64,000 bases of DNA from Skeletonema tropicum. Taxonomy: Eukaryota > Bacillariophyta > Thalassiosirophyceae > Thalassiosirales > Thalassiosiraceae. The position numbers were made by a program, and so were the translations under genes. The stretch spans positions 2,480,001 to 2,544,000 of the forward strand of contig CM074136.1 of assembly GCA_037178625.1 (NCBI GenBank). The letters run 5' to 3'. Below, in pieces: positions 42,721 through 55,310 of this stretch. Numbering within the stretch: the stretch's first letter is position 1; each line of letters opens with the position of its first letter. The notes under the pieces were generated by a model. The model saw only the letters and a list, made by a program, of their open reading frames with translations. It was not told where the DNA came from and did no database searches.

Positions 42721-43923
42721 ATGATGATCTCTTCTGTTGCATCATTCAGGGCCTGCCAAATCGGTCAGCATTCGTAGGCATCATTCCGCCACGCTGCATC
42801 GCCGCAAGCAGCACCACGCACATCACTACGATCATTCACCTCCAACAATGACTCATCCAAATCATCCTCCTCCTCTTCCGCCATGCTTCAAAATATTGCC
42901 ATGTTTGCAATAGCCGGTGGAATGGGTTACGGTGCCATAACTCTATTCAACAGCAGCAACAGTAGTGACGAAGACTCATTCAATAACGACGGTACAGCAG
43001 CCGTATCACCCTCTGCAGAAATTCACATCGCAAGTCTTCTTCGACATAGCCAAACAAACCACACCAAATTCCCCCTATCAACCACTAGGGAGGGTAGTGA
43101 TTGGATTATATGGAGATGTGGTACCGAAAACAGTAAAGAATTTCGAAACGTTGTGTGAAGGGACAACGATTAATGGTCAGGTGGCGGGGTATCGGGGGAG
43201 TACATTTCATAGGATCATTCCGAATTTTATGATTCAAGGGGTGAGTTTAGTGTCGTTTTGACTCGCTTTTTGGTTGACTGGTGGCGTGTATGAGAGTTGA
43301 CAAAAAGTGCACACTTGCTGACTTGCACGATTCATGTGATGCCTTATTTTGTTTGACTGCTCACGACATTTTCATCTTCGATCTCTTATTTTATTCAACA
43401 TAACATTTATTCAGGGTGACTTTACTCGGTGAGTGTGTTGCATATGCTTCTGCGAGCGTTGGCAAAATTGTGCTTGCTTATTAACGTGTGATCTATATGC
43501 GATGCCTCTGTTCGTTGGACTGTGCTGATGAGTCTACAATGTAATGTACTTTTCTCATCTTTGATCTCTCCATATATGATAATTCAATATTATACATATT
43601 CATATTTTAGTTTCGATGGAACCGGTGGCATGTCCATCTACGGACACAAATTCGCCGATGAGAACTTCCAACTAAAGCATACAGGTCCAGGTGTCATCTC
43701 AATGGCCAATGCAGGACGCAATACAAACGGCTCACAATTCTTTATTTGTACCACCAAGACTCCTCATTTGGATGGACGCCATGTCGTTTTTGGGACTGTG
43801 GTGGATGGGATGGATGTGGTGAGAGAGGTGGAGAGTATGGGGAGTAGGAGTGGGAGACCGCAGGGAAGGATTGTGATTAGTGATTGTGGTATTTTGAAAG
43901 AGAAGGCGGAAGAGGGCAAATAA
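42721..43923 (+). CDS. Cyclophilin-type peptidyl-prolyl isomerase, probably mitochondrial (broken N-terminus)
   Basis: The cyclophilin domain has exons to 43240, a 14-nt microexon 43415..43428, and 43611..43923. It carries [17 protein letters not shown] (catalytic Arg/Phe/Met/Gln; the GGDFTR part only forms after splicing the microexon), [15 protein letters not shown] and [12 protein letters not shown]. The Trp that binds cyclosporin is His here, so drug affinity is probably weak. Upstream, the frame from 42721 reads as a mitochondrial presequence ([30 protein letters not shown]) and one hydrophobic segment ([16 protein letters not shown]), but it contains a TAG at 42775 and needs one base fewer near 43020 to reach the domain. 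The conservative start is 42883. It catalyses cis-trans proline isomerisation during folding. Confidence 0.82.
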
Positions 43924-44029
43924 TACTGATAAAGAATGATTGAACCTCTATTGTAGAGAGAGAAGAGAGAGGCGCACAAGTAGTCTTCTTTACATCATTA
44001 TCAATAGAATCTGCAGTAGCGAACAACTA

Positions 44030-47000
44030 TCACCATTCCTTTAGCATTTCAAGAACATTGATTGTCCTCTGAACATCGCTGATATTGTTGTAATGAGCAA
44101 AAGAGAAACGCACCACACCATCGAACTGCGTCAGGTCCATCTCATCCCAAAATTTATCAGTTGATAAATACTTGCATGCACGACAAACCACTCCATGATT
44201 CCGACAATGCTCCACAATTTGAGAGGAAGGGATTACTTCGTGAACAAGCGCTACAATAGGGATTCGTTGTTCATTACTGGTGCTTGGGATGCAGTCTTCG
44301 TCGAGGGTGACTTTCATGTCTCCAACGTCTTCGATGATTCGTATACGAGAAATCTTGCGCAGGTACCCCAGGATGGAATTGATTAGATGAGTTTCAACTT
44401 GAGCGATGCAAGTTCTGGCAAGAGACAATTGTGCCGAGTAGGAGAGAGAACATGAGCTTTCTTCAACTTGATCACCTGACGCTTGTTTCGACGTGATGTG
44501 ACGCTTTTGCTTTTGTGAGTCCTCACAGACACCTTCGTAGTCACCAAATTTCCTCCAAGCTTCGATGCCAAGGTCATTAAAGTACTCGTTCAAAGCAATT
44601 GCACCAGCACATGCTTCATAATTCACTGTCCCCAACTCGAATTCTTTGCAAAGCTTTTCATTTGAAATACATCCTTCGATATTGGCTACCTGCAAAGCTA
44701 TACTTCGCTTCCCAATCAGACATCCCAGATGTGGTCCAAACAGCTTATGAAGTGACACGACATACCAATCAGGCTGAATTCCACTCCCAACAGAAGATAG
44801 TAAATGAGGTGCTGCCGCAACTCCATCCACAACAACGTGTCCTTTACCCCTCGTCACTTCACGAACAAAGTTGCAAATTTTCGAGATATCTCGGACACGC
44901 CCTAAAATATTGGAAGCATGCGACACTATGACGATCCTCGTCCTTTCATTGACAAGGTCAGAGAGAACATTAGATGAAAACTCCATTGCCTCGTGACTCT
45001 GCTGTTGGTGATGCTTCGTTACCGTCCACCATTTGATTCTTGCACCCACATTCTCAGCAGCATCAATCCACGGTGTGACGTTGGCCAGATGATTCTCACA
45101 GGCAATCACAATTTCGTGATCGCTTATTAGTATTCCATTCTCAACATACTTCCGAGCAAGTACACCAATGAGAGAGGTTGCATTTGCTCCCATTATAACT
45201 GTTTGATCTTCATCGCCTTCTTGACTTGCCTCTACATCCTGATGACTTCCAGCCAACAATGATGCAATCGACTTCCGCGCTTCACCAAGATATTTTGCAC
45301 CAACTACAGAACGATCCCGATTCATCAACGATGCGGACATGGCAGTTACAACTCCCCGGGGAACCTGTGCCCCACCTCCCGACTCTAAAAAGACGTTCTT
45401 CCCACCCATGGATATTTCTGCGGAGGATAAGGATGTTATTGTCGAGTCAGAGAAGTAAGGGAATTGAGACCTCACGAAGGAAACAAAGGAATCTGCATCA
45501 AAACTATTTGAGACCCCTTTTTTCGACTCAAATTTGTGACTCTTTGGATCATTCTCTTCCACTGTTTTTTCCATGCTAGATGTAACACCAGCCTCCTCAT
45601 TACTCCAACTTGAACCATACTCTTTTGATGCTCTTTTCTCAAACATGGCCCACCGAATTTTATTCAGAATGGCCGCTTTTGATGGAACGATCAAGTTATT
45701 GCTTGACTCCTCGACATTGGAAGAATTGCACTTGTCAAGTAAGTTACGAGGAGAATAGACGCATTTCCATCCATTCTCATCACTTGCTGCTGATTGGACA
45801 CCAAGATTCGGGAGTACCCACAAACGAAGCAAATCGGATATAACCTCATCATGCAATTCCTCCGCATGAGGCAATCCTGTTGCCGTATCTTGAGATGGAG
45901 GTGCATTCACTTCCAACAGATAGGCAACCGGTTTTCTCCGCTTTTTTGTTGAGTACTCATCATCTCCTTCCCCCTCCACGGGAACTGATGATAAGACAAA
46001 ATCCAGTCCAAGATATTCAAACCCATTATTTGCTTGGCCACCCTGTACATATGCCGCTGACTTTTCTGCCAATGTGGCGACTGATGCGGCAATCGATGGA
46101 AAATAGTCCCCCAGTGGCAAATCTCCATCACTATTACTGCTGGCACGGGCGCATGACGTCGTAGTAAATGGCCCCGGTTTATCCAACTCAACACAAATTT
46201 CACCATAGAATTTATCTTCGTCATGACTATTCGCGCAACAGTTGGTAATATGAACGGATGGTTCAAACCTGACTCCTCCATTCTGTTCTTGAGTGGCTCC
46301 ACCATCATTCAAAGAAGATGATGAATCATACTCAAATATCTCATTGGCAACATGCAAAAATGCCCGTTTATGTACATACGCCCTCCCATCACTTGTTAGC
46401 AACCCATACACTCGTACATGACATTTGCGTGAGTTGTACAATGTGGGAGGCCATGCATATCGTTGTGCAATGTATCGATGTTGTGGGTGCAATATCGTAG
46501 ACTGTTGCTGCTGCTCGTTGTCATTGTTGGTGGTGAACTCGTGAGCATTTAATGGGTCGACTATCCAGATACCTCCTGCACCATTGCTCATTGCATCTTT
46601 GATTACCCATAGATTCTTTGGTGGTGGTGGTGGCAGAAGTTGTTGTTGTGTAGTTTGCAGTAAATCTTGAAATTGACTATAGCGCTTTTGAACCTGCGCC
46701 ACCATTATTATTGTTGGAATCATTATTTGTATCATCAGTCGACAATAATCCAACACGTTTTGCAAAAGTGAGAAACCCTTCATTTCCCCGGAAGCAATGA
46801 CTCTCCAGTGTAGCCAGTGCCTCATAATCATTATTAGATGATGATGACGATGACGACATGAGCAATCGAGCCAATGCCCATTTGTCATCTAATACATTAA
46901 TACCGTTGGGCAGATGCGAGTACACTTGGACAGTATCCCGTATGGATTTTGTTTCGTAGCGTGGAGCATTTTCCCAAAGAAATGAAATCTCTGGTTCATC

Positions 47001-47246
47001 AGCACTACAATTGTTGGTACAATCTGACGTATAATGAGTATCAGTAGTGCTGGCGTAGGGACTGGTATCGATCCAACGAGTTGCATGTTCACGTGTTGTG
47101 TGGTCCTCGTTGGCAGCAGCGTTTGTCTCCTCGTGGAATAGCAGGGTTTGAAAGAGGCGGGCAACTCGGCCGTGGGCTGCTCGGCCTGTCACTCTGTAGC
47201 GAGAGACGATATTATTACTACTGTGGTCTTTGCTTTGATTGGGCAT
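44030..47246 (-). CDS. Fusion of tubulin-tyrosine-ligase-like ATP-grasp domain and class V aminotransferase (one frame break)
   Basis: About 1,070 residues from ATG 47246. The N-terminal half has TTL-type ATP-grasp motifs: WALARLLM, then NLWVIKDAMSNGAGGIWIVD, YIAQRYAWPPTLYNSRKCHV, HVRVYGLLTSDGRAYVHKRA, FYGEICVEL, and AYLLEVNAPPSQDTATG near the end of the fold. The C-terminal half is a PLP-dependent class V (cysteine-desulfurase/SufS-like) domain: GANATSLIGVLARK, CENHLANVTPW, DGVAAAPH (PLP-ring Asp/His), SLHKLFGPHLG (Schiff-base Lys) and FELGTVNYEACAG. Both domains keep their catalytic residues. The frame changes once between 46677 and 46888 within the N-terminal part, not at the domain junction. 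The biochemical link between the two activities is unknown. No targeting signal is seen. Confidence 0.8.
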
Positions 47247-47467
47247 GACTTTGGTAGAGCAACAACCTACAAAAAAGCAAAGCAAAGCACAAAGCAATGC
47301 TGACAGATTTGTGGTCGGTGGTCGGTGTCGGTGGTCGGTCGTGTCGTGTTGCGTGGTGAAAAAATCTTTAAATCCTTACAACTCCTCCAAAAAGTCACTT
47401 TTTAGACGTTTTCGAGTGCACGTCCATAAGCCTGTCTTACGCGCGCGCGCCCTGCCTGCCCTGGACG

Positions 47468-47852
47468 CCTCCACCATGGCGGCCTACTAACTATGTAGCC
47501 AGAATTTTATTTCAGATATAGACAAGATATAGACATAACCAATGATACAGTCCTTTAGAGTGTATTAATGCGAATAATGTACACAAAGGAATCGTACAAA
47601 TATCTAATTTTCTCGCTGGGATATGCATTTATGTTTACCCATAGTATTTACTAGACAAATTTGGCTAACAAACTCTAGCTTATAGAATGGAACCACTGTT
47701 TCTTGTAGGGCAAATGTAAACCAAACTATCCTGACTAGGATTCATCTCCTGAGATATACATAGACTAAAAGGTCCTATATCGTTTTGGGCATAAAGTAGA
47801 GTACATTAGTCAGCCTATCGACCTTCCTACGGCAAATTTATCATGGTGGAGG
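47468..47852. mobile_element. Diverged relative of the 34.9-kb fold-back element
   Basis: It begins CCTCCACCATGGCGGCC and ends CATGGTGGAGG, the same termini and order as the 34.9-35.4 kb element, with internal matches such as TAACCAATGAT, TTTTCTCGC and GATATGCATTT. The arms no longer pair well, so this copy is older. It lies just upstream of the TTL/aminotransferase gene. Confidence 0.6.
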
Positions 47853-48449
47853 TGTGTGAAAAAATGGTTTTGTTCGCCCACGTGTTTTGGCGGGTCAATT
47901 AAAATATTGGCTAGCTTGAATCTTGGGAATCTGAAAATCAAAATCCCATTCCACCCTCTCCCTCTAGTAAAGGCAATTAACGCTCTGTAGAGACCAGATT
48001 GATATCGACTCGGACATTTGAGGCGATTGTATTAGCTAAATTTTGATGTGCTGGCACTAGCAGTAAGTCCACTGGAACCCTCCATACTAATGTGCTCAAA
48101 AGAGGTGTTTTTAGTCCCATTTTGGCCTGACCAACGGCCCCTTGCCAGCTAGAGATGTTGTGTACACCTCTTCATATGTATTTCCAGAAAAAGAGGCGCT
48201 TTGGCAGTCCTTCTGAGCTTCTGAGGTATGTAGGAGCATGCCCAGTAATGGAAGTACTTGCTTGACGCTCAAATTCTCTCTCATCAGGTCATAAGTATGA
48301 GGCTGTAGCTGCAGCATCGCTGCTACATGGGCAATTTGCATGAGCCGAGTGCATTTCCTTCTATAGACGTAATGGGACATTAACAATGGCCATGTATTTT
48401 TATTTACACGGAAATTATGACTTCCTGCTACTTATTCCTAATATAATTA
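47853..48449. other. Spacer without recognised gene
   Basis: A 91-codon minus-strand frame (48111-48386) has no domain or start context that would support it. Nothing else is seen. Confidence 0.3.
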
Positions 48450-49934
48450 TCACTCGTGACACTTTTCATTGACACACCCAATACTCCGTTCTGAGTCAGG
48501 AATGGATTGCCAAGCTTCCTTGAGGAATGCAGGCACAAACAGGGATTCTGGATGGTCGAGAAATATGACACGCTGCACAAATGCAATTGCATTAAGTTTG
48601 CGTTTCACCTCATTCTCTGTCAGCCCGTAGTAGACACGATGAAGAGTACCCCATGGGTCAGCAATAAAGTCTTTCTCTTCAATCATAATTGAATAGTCCG
48701 AAAAGTTGAGAGTTGATTTGAACGGAGGTGAATAGACATGGAGCAGATCTGATATAACAACGGGAATGCACCCAATTCTTATTGACCGGATGAATGCTCT
48801 TGACATTGGGTCATCACCGCGAATAACCAGACAAAATTTTGACTTACTAATCCTGTCAATCCAGTCTTTTCTATCAATATCAAAGCCAATACTGCTGTTT
48901 CGGAATGTTAATTGTTCTTCTGTGCCATTGGTTGGTAATCGTGTCATGGGGGCATGTCGATACATTGTTGAATTGTTAGCTGATGATCCACGTCGGCTGT
49001 GATAAAAAAATATCCAGTCTGACTTTTTGTACTTGGAATAGCTTGGCTTTTGAAGTGGTACGTTAAAGACATCCATCAATCCAAAAGAAAATCCATACGA
49101 AGGAATTGGATCGTTTTTCGCGACAAGATCATTAAAGTCACCTACTTCTACTTTGTTTAAATGCATTTCTCGTATTGCCCACATGTCACGTTCCCTAGCA
49201 AGTATGTTGTTCTTGAATACTGACTTTACGCAATGAATAAGGAGCGAGGAGTTGTCATGGCATGAACATGGCTCATTTATGTTTGTTTGCCACTGACCAT
49301 AATTTTTGAACCAATCTGGCTGGCAACGATTCTTTGTCCACTCTGGCTCATAAAACTTTATGGCCATTTGATATCCTGTCGTGGCTTGCCAATTGAAAGC
49401 CCACCCTCCGTCGTCAACAAAGATATGCCTGGATCCAAGTGTGGACTGATAAATCCCCGAAGAAGTCACTAATTCCATAGCATCCAAGAATTTTGTGCTG
49501 TACCTCTTTGGCTTGTAGAACTTTACAAAAACAGGCGGTATAAAGAATGTAGCTTCGTTCGGATCAAAAGTTCGAAGTGGATGAACTTGAAGCGCTTTGT
49601 AGAGTGACCAAACAAAATCTTCGTCGTTATTGTGTGGAGAAAGAATAAGATGCTCTGACAGATTGTAAATGTAATATTTGTGTGAGATACTACCCAACCG
49701 TTCTGCTCCATGATCATCTTCACCATGTACCCATGGCAGATCAATCTCGCTGTTGTGGTCTTGCACCGATTCACGGGCAAGGGGCTCTAATTTCAGCAGG
49801 GATAGAATAGTGTAAATGATTGTAAAAATAAGAATCCTCACAAGTGAAAGTGAAAAGGCTCCTCCTCCTCCTCTTCTTCTTCCTCTTTGCCTCCCGGGTG
49901 GTGTTGATACTTCTGTTGCTGCTGGCGGATTCAT
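48450..49934 (-). CDS. Exostosin-family (GT47) glycosyltransferase
   Basis: An intronless protein of 494 residues from the ATG at 49934 (the frame is open further upstream without an ATG). An Arg/Gly-rich cytoplasmic tail is followed by a signal anchor (SLVRILIFTIIYTILSLLKL), giving type II Golgi topology. The exostosin domain begins with KYYIYNLSEHLIL, has ATFFIPPVFVKFYKPKRYS, and ends with the GT47 signature FCLVIRGDDPMSRAFIRSIR then IGCIPVVISD. GT47 enzymes transfer sugars (GlcA, Gal, Xyl or Ara) during polysaccharide or proteoglycan synthesis; which one here is not evident. Several N-x-S/T sites and conserved cysteines fit a lumenal enzyme. Confidence 0.88.
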   Translation of the reverse strand: MNPPAATEVSTPPGRQRGRRRGGGGAFSLSLVRILIFTIIYTILSLLKLEPLARESVQDHNSEIDLPWVHGEDDHGAERLGSISHKYYIYNLSEHLILSPHNNDEDFVWSLYKALQVHPLRTFDPNEATFFIPPVFVKFYKPKRYSTKFLDAMELVTSSGIYQSTLGSRHIFVDDGGWAFNWQATTGYQMAIKFYEPEWTKNRCQPDWFKNYGQWQTNINEPCSCHDNSSLLIHCVKSVFKNNILARERDMWAIREMHLNKVEVGDFNDLVAKNDPIPSYGFSFGLMDVFNVPLQKPSYSKYKKSDWIFFYHSRRGSSANNSTMYRHAPMTRLPTNGTEEQLTFRNSSIGFDIDRKDWIDRISKSKFCLVIRGDDPMSRAFIRSIRIGCIPVVISDLLHVYSPPFKSTLNFSDYSIMIEEKDFIADPWGTLHRVYYGLTENEVKRKLNAIAFVQRVIFLDHPESLFVPAFLKEAWQSIPDSERSIGCVNEKCHE

Positions 49935-50491
49935 CTCTACCTCTAACTTTTCTTCAACATAAATGTGTTTTAGCAATTGTTCAATCTTGTACAATAGCAA
50001 TGCTGGTGAGTGGTGGTTTACCACCACGGGAACCGTTGTACTGTTGTGTGTTAGCGCGCGCAAGAGCTTCCATGCTTCCGGCGGGAGATGGCCGTTCCCG
50101 CCATAATTTTATGGTGACGCACTCATTCGTATGTATCTACCTCCGAAGATACCATAATGCTGTAATGGTAGTGGTAGATAGATTATTTGTAATGTTACCT
50201 ATTATTGTACCTGAACTCAAAGATTTTACTCTATGGTATTTCAGCGAGAAGCCATCTCTCTCTTAATGATTTAGTAATCGAAAAGACCGTACCGTTGTAC
50301 CGAAGCAGGTCCCTTTTAGTATCGTAGATATCTGATCTGATAAACTTTGTATTATTACGACTTGATGGAAGGAGAGTTGCACTAGAAGAACAGCATATCA
50401 TGGCAAGAGTCAACCTGATTACAATCTACCTCAACCAACTCAGGACAAACACAGACCTCAATTCCGCATCGTTTGACACATCTCTCCTGCA
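49935..50491. other. Spacer between two minus-strand genes
   Basis: No gene supported. Probably holds the exostosin promoter (right part of the leader) and the 3' UTR of the LRR gene. Confidence 0.3.
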
Positions 50492-53400
50492 TCAGCACCC
50501 CCAAGAAGTAGTATCTTCGAATTCGACTCCATGCGTAGCCACACTTCCATTTGCACAACTTCGATTGATAGATTCGGATGCAGCAGCAGCAGCAAGAGGA
50601 TCTTGCAAATTTTGCCCTGCCTCATGAAACTCCGAATTCTCGTCATTTTGTCTCGCCACCTGATAATTCTGAAGCATCTCATCCTGTTGAGAGCGTAGCA
50701 TTTCTATCATCTCCTGTTGATCAGCAATCTGCGCCTTTTGAAGCGCAATCTCCAACTTCATTTCCTCCATTTTCGTTTCTCTATTTTCCGCTTCTAGAGC
50801 TAAAGTAGAAGTAGTTTTCGAATCAGATGCATGTGCAGTCCAGTTCTCATTCCATGCTTCCAATGTAGCAAAGACCCGTTCGTCCAAATCCATTACAAAT
50901 AGCACGATTACTGAATTAACAATTATTTCAGTATTGCTCGTCGCGATTGCCTTGTTGTACACGGTACTAACCTGAACGAGGCGAGGGAAAAGTGTGACAA
51001 AGTGAAATTTCTCGATCAGATGCAAGAGAGAAACGGGGACATGTCAGACATCATTGCAACAACTTACATATAATGCAAATAGTGTAATAGAACACAAGCC
51101 AACTCCACCAATGAAATATCGGATCCTTGAACCAACAGAATGCTGAAGATTCCTGGGATTGGATGAGAAGTACATCAACTTGGATCCGTTGATGAAGTCT
51201 TTTGCGAGATGAGCAATCACTAAGAAGGCGAAAATAACCCATCCAGCAACTTCCAAATCGGAATAGTTCTTACATACATCTGAGTCACGAGGGCACTTCC
51301 AGCTGAATTGTATGTCGATTTTATCATCTTGCAAGTTGGACTCCGAAGCCTTGACGAAAAACACGAGAAGCACAGCTTGCACGACAAGTGTAGTAAATGC
51401 TACCAGCCAACCAACGCGACTCTCTGTTACAAAGTAAGAATACACAGATTCTTTGCCAATTCGACTCAAAGCATACTTGGCTTCTTCCTTCTTAAACCTC
51501 ATTTTCGTCATCATCGATAGAGTAATTCTACGATTCTTGTTCCCGTTCATGCGTTTGTATAAATAGAGGACTACCGCACAGCATAATGCTACAAATCCAG
51601 CAATGAGACCAGCGCCAACAATGCCAAAGTCAGTTGTAGCTTCTTGTGGATAGCATTCCTCGTTTGCGTTACCTGACGTGGTAGTCAACCAAAGTTGGAG
51701 TTGGTGAGAGCTATTATAAAGATCAGACGATGCAAATTAAACGGGACCGTACTTACAGCACATTGTACAAGTTTCACACTCAGGGGCCTTCTCGAAGGCA
51801 GAGGGCACGCCGCAGTCTGTGACGAAAGCTGATTTGTTGAATAAACTCTCGTTTAGCTGTGGTATATTTGGCATTTCAGAAATCCTGTTGCTTTGAAGAT
51901 GAAGCAGTTGGAGCTTTGTCAACTCGGCCAAGCTGTCAGGTGCCGCTCCAAAGGCATTGTAACTGAGACGTAGGTACGTCAGGTTGGAAAGTAGGCCTAA
52001 TCTCTGTCTGAATCGATCCCTGTGAGATGAGTTGTGTGAGTTGTGTTGAGAGCGAGAAGAGCATGTTTGGTTAGAGTTAGCAATGAATAAATTCAACGTA
52101 AAAAATGACCTGATATATTCAGCAAATAAGCATCACCTTAATGTCATTGTCACTCAAATCCAACTCTTCGATTGCAGTTAGACTTCCAATGCTCTCACTC
52201 AATCTTCCCGACAAGCCATTGTGGCTGAGCTTTAGCTTTGTCACCTGATTTGTGCTACTATCGCAAGTGACTCCTTTCCAATTACAGTAGCTCGTATATT
52301 CATCCTGCCAATTGGTTCTATCTGTCCACTCTGCTCCCTTGGCCGAATCATAAAAGTCACTCAAGGCATTTCTTTCGCTTGGGCACATAGTGGTGTCATT
52401 CGCTAAATCGAATTCTTCTACAAAACGCATTGTACAAAGACTGAGTGGAGCAGCTTCAGATGAATTGTGGAAGAGATTGCCACCCAAGAGAATAGAAGCA
52501 CCCCAAAGCTGACCGACCTCAGAAGGAATCCTTCCATTCAGGTAATTATTTGAGAGATCGAGGCGTTTCAACACACCTGAAACCATTTTGCCAATAGAGG
52601 ATGGAATAGTACCTGCGAGCTTGTTACCACCTAGCTTCAATACCTTGAGAGATAGGAATCTTGCTAGATCTTCTGGAATTGATCCCGTAAAGCCGTTCGT
52701 CTGGTTAGACATGTCAAGCTCCTGGAGAGTCAAAACAGATTCTGCGAAATCAGGTAGCTGCCCGGCGAAGTCGTTGGATGATATGTCGAATTGTCGTAAT
52801 TGTGGAAGATTATTCAGTGACTCTGGGAGACTTCCGGAGAGAGAGTTGGATGACATGTTGAATCGACGTAATTTTGGAAGATTATTCATTGACTCTGGAA
52901 GACTGCCGTAGATTTGATTGTTTTGTGCAAATAATTGCTCAATGTTGGGTGGAATATTACCTAGACGCTCAGTCGCATTTATATGGATTGCATTGTTGCT
53001 TACGTCGCAAAAGCGCAGCGTTTGGTAGGATTTCTTGTACTTTTCGAAGCGATTCATGGAGGCGAAATTGTTGTTGCTAAAGTTGGAGTACGATATCGAC
53101 GGAGTGACAAGTGCATTTATCTCTCCACTCAGCTGGTTTCCCGAGACGTCAAAGTGAACAAGATAAGGAAGATTGTATAGTGAAGGATACTCGATCGTAC
53201 CCTGGAGTTTGTTATCTGCCAGGTCAATAGTCTTGAGCTTGAGCTTGAAGAGATTTGCCAAACCTGTATTTGGTATAATACCATACAGGGAGAGTTGTGC
53301 CATCTGGGAGGGTATGGTCGCGCGTGTATACAGGAAACTGGCCTGCAAGGTTGTTGTTCCTCAAGTCAATACTAGTGACACGTCCTTCCTCGCTGCAAGA

Positions 53401-55034
53401 TATTCCATACCACTGACAATGATCTACTGTCTCATTCATCCAACCATCATTTTTTGTCCAGTTTTGACCCATTGTGTTCTCATATTCGCCACAAGGCTTG
53501 TCTTATCTTCACGACTGTTACTAACAATGTCAAGCAACTGTAGAAAATCGGGTCGGTGACAAGGATTTCTGAACTCTTCGTCTTCGCTGGTATTCATTGT
53601 CTTTGGCTTCAGAGTATGTTGAAATTCATTCTCAGCGTAGTCGATGAAACCGCAGTAACATTCCCCACTGTTCAGATACAAGAAGTCAACGTTAAGCCCG
53701 TACCCATATTCACCTACAGCAATATTCAGCTGCATAATCACAAGCTTCTCCAGCTCCTGTTTCTTTATCTTCGCAAAGACGTGACCAAAAGTCGCACTTA
53801 CACTCATTATACAACCCAACAGTGGCAGTGTACTCAATCTCCAACGCATTATCGGTGGCAAGTGTGACATCATGGTCCCCACAGGAACAAGACTCTGCTT
53901 CTTCACAAAGTGGCGACATGACACCATCCATGATTCCCAAGACTTTGTTGTAGCCTTGACATTTTGACCTGAAATCCTCGCACTGAAATTGATTGTAAGT
54001 TGCGAAAAATTGAATTACACACACACAAAATGCATTCAATCTAACTTCAAACAAAAGCACGCAACTGACTTACAGTTCTAGAACCTCCTTGGCAAAAGCA
54101 GCAGTGTTCAGTTGCTGCTCCCATACCTCCTGCATTGAATGCAGCATCGGCACAGCCATCCGATATTTCATAATGATCACACCCGTTCATAAATCTATCT
54201 ACCCAGTTAGGCGTGTCTATACAGGACTGCGTCGGATTAGCAGAAATTGACGGAAAGCTTGATGGCTTTGGAGAGTCACCGGTGGGAGGAAGAGAATTCA
54301 TACGATGATTGCTATTGATAGCAGTGGACACATCAGCAGCCGGTGAAAAGACGGGAGGCGGCACAACCGATAACAATTGACTGATAGTTTCGGGCGACGT
54401 ATTACCAATATTTGTTCGGTGATCCTTTTGCTTGCGTTTGAGAGATGACATAGATGGAGATGGTGGCAACGCTGGGGGAGCTTCCCCATCTCCTGATGCA
54501 TCAGTTTGAAGAATCAGCGAAAGAGGGGGAGACAACGTTGTGATGGATCCAATTAATACGACCGTCATGATCAACGAACCAACTCCACCGCACCATCATG
54601 TTAGACTTGAGCTTGGGCTTCTTTTGCTTGGCGGCGGCAACCTTGTCCTGCTCGAGACATATCTCCTTCGCCGCTGCCGCAGCTGCCCTCCTTGCATCGT
54701 CGGCGGCAGCTTCATCCATCAACTGCTCATCAGATGATACCAATGATGGCACCGCCGCTCGCCCCTCCTCCCTCTTATCCATCAAACGAAGAAGCTGTGA
54801 ATTCAACAGCCGCTGAGTGACATCCAGACGTTCATGAGAAATGGCCGACTGATTTCTTCCCATAATCTTCATGCTTTCCTTCGCAATTTCCTCCAGAGCT
54901 TCGCCATCAGATTCGACTTCGTCATTACGACGTAGAGAATCGATCAGCATCATCATGAACAGCTGCTCTAAAAGGCGGCGATCTACTGAAGCGACATCTT
55001 TCGATGAAGTGTTGAGAGCAGTGTTGCGGACCAT
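50492..55034 (-). CDS. LRR membrane protein with multi-span C-terminus (several frame breaks)
   Basis: The gene reads from ATG 55034. The N-terminal cytoplasmic part is charged; a transmembrane segment (IMTVVLIGSITTL) follows after a one-base frame break near 54555. A Cys-rich ectodomain leads into about ten plant-type leucine-rich repeats between 53400 and 51840 (for example LPESLNNLPQLRQFDISSND, FTGSIPEDL, LKRLDLSNNYLNGRIPSEVG) and a second SDFYDSAKGAEWTDRTNW cap. After ETCTMCC come a membrane segment (GIVGAGLIAGFVALCCAVVL), three further helices, and a coiled-coil, Glu/Gln-rich tail. Introns that fit are 54073..53983, 52136..52004, 51756..51673 and 51067..50972. Extra frame breaks lie near 53925, 53500 and 53350. 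It is a receptor-like cell-surface protein; its ligand and signalling are unknown. Confidence 0.75.
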
Positions 55035-55308
55035 GATGGCAATAATTCAACGATACATTTATGTTGATGAAGTCTTCGACGCGGCAAAATGAATGATGAA
55101 CGAAGGAATGCCCGCCGAATACAACATCTCTTTGAGGAAATCATGAATGTAATGATTTTCCGCCATAGTGTTCAATGCATACTTAAGTACTTAAGTGGTG
55201 CGCAAACAAATTCAAAAATTGTACGCAGCACGCTCAAGCTTCGTGAATAACTTTCTTTCTTCTTCTCGGTTCTCGGCATCTCAGTCTCATTTCTCATTTA
55301 GAACACAA
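55035..55308. other. LRR gene upstream region
   Basis: Presumed promoter and 5' leader of the LRR gene. It contains ACTTAAGTACTTAAGT (55182-55196), an overlapping palindromic word. No gene seen. Confidence 0.3.
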
Positions 55309-55310
55309 TA

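Noticed and set aside
44195..46500. Plus-strand open frames opposite the TTL/aminotransferase gene
   Set aside because: Antisense to a gene with clear catalytic motifs; no motifs of their own.
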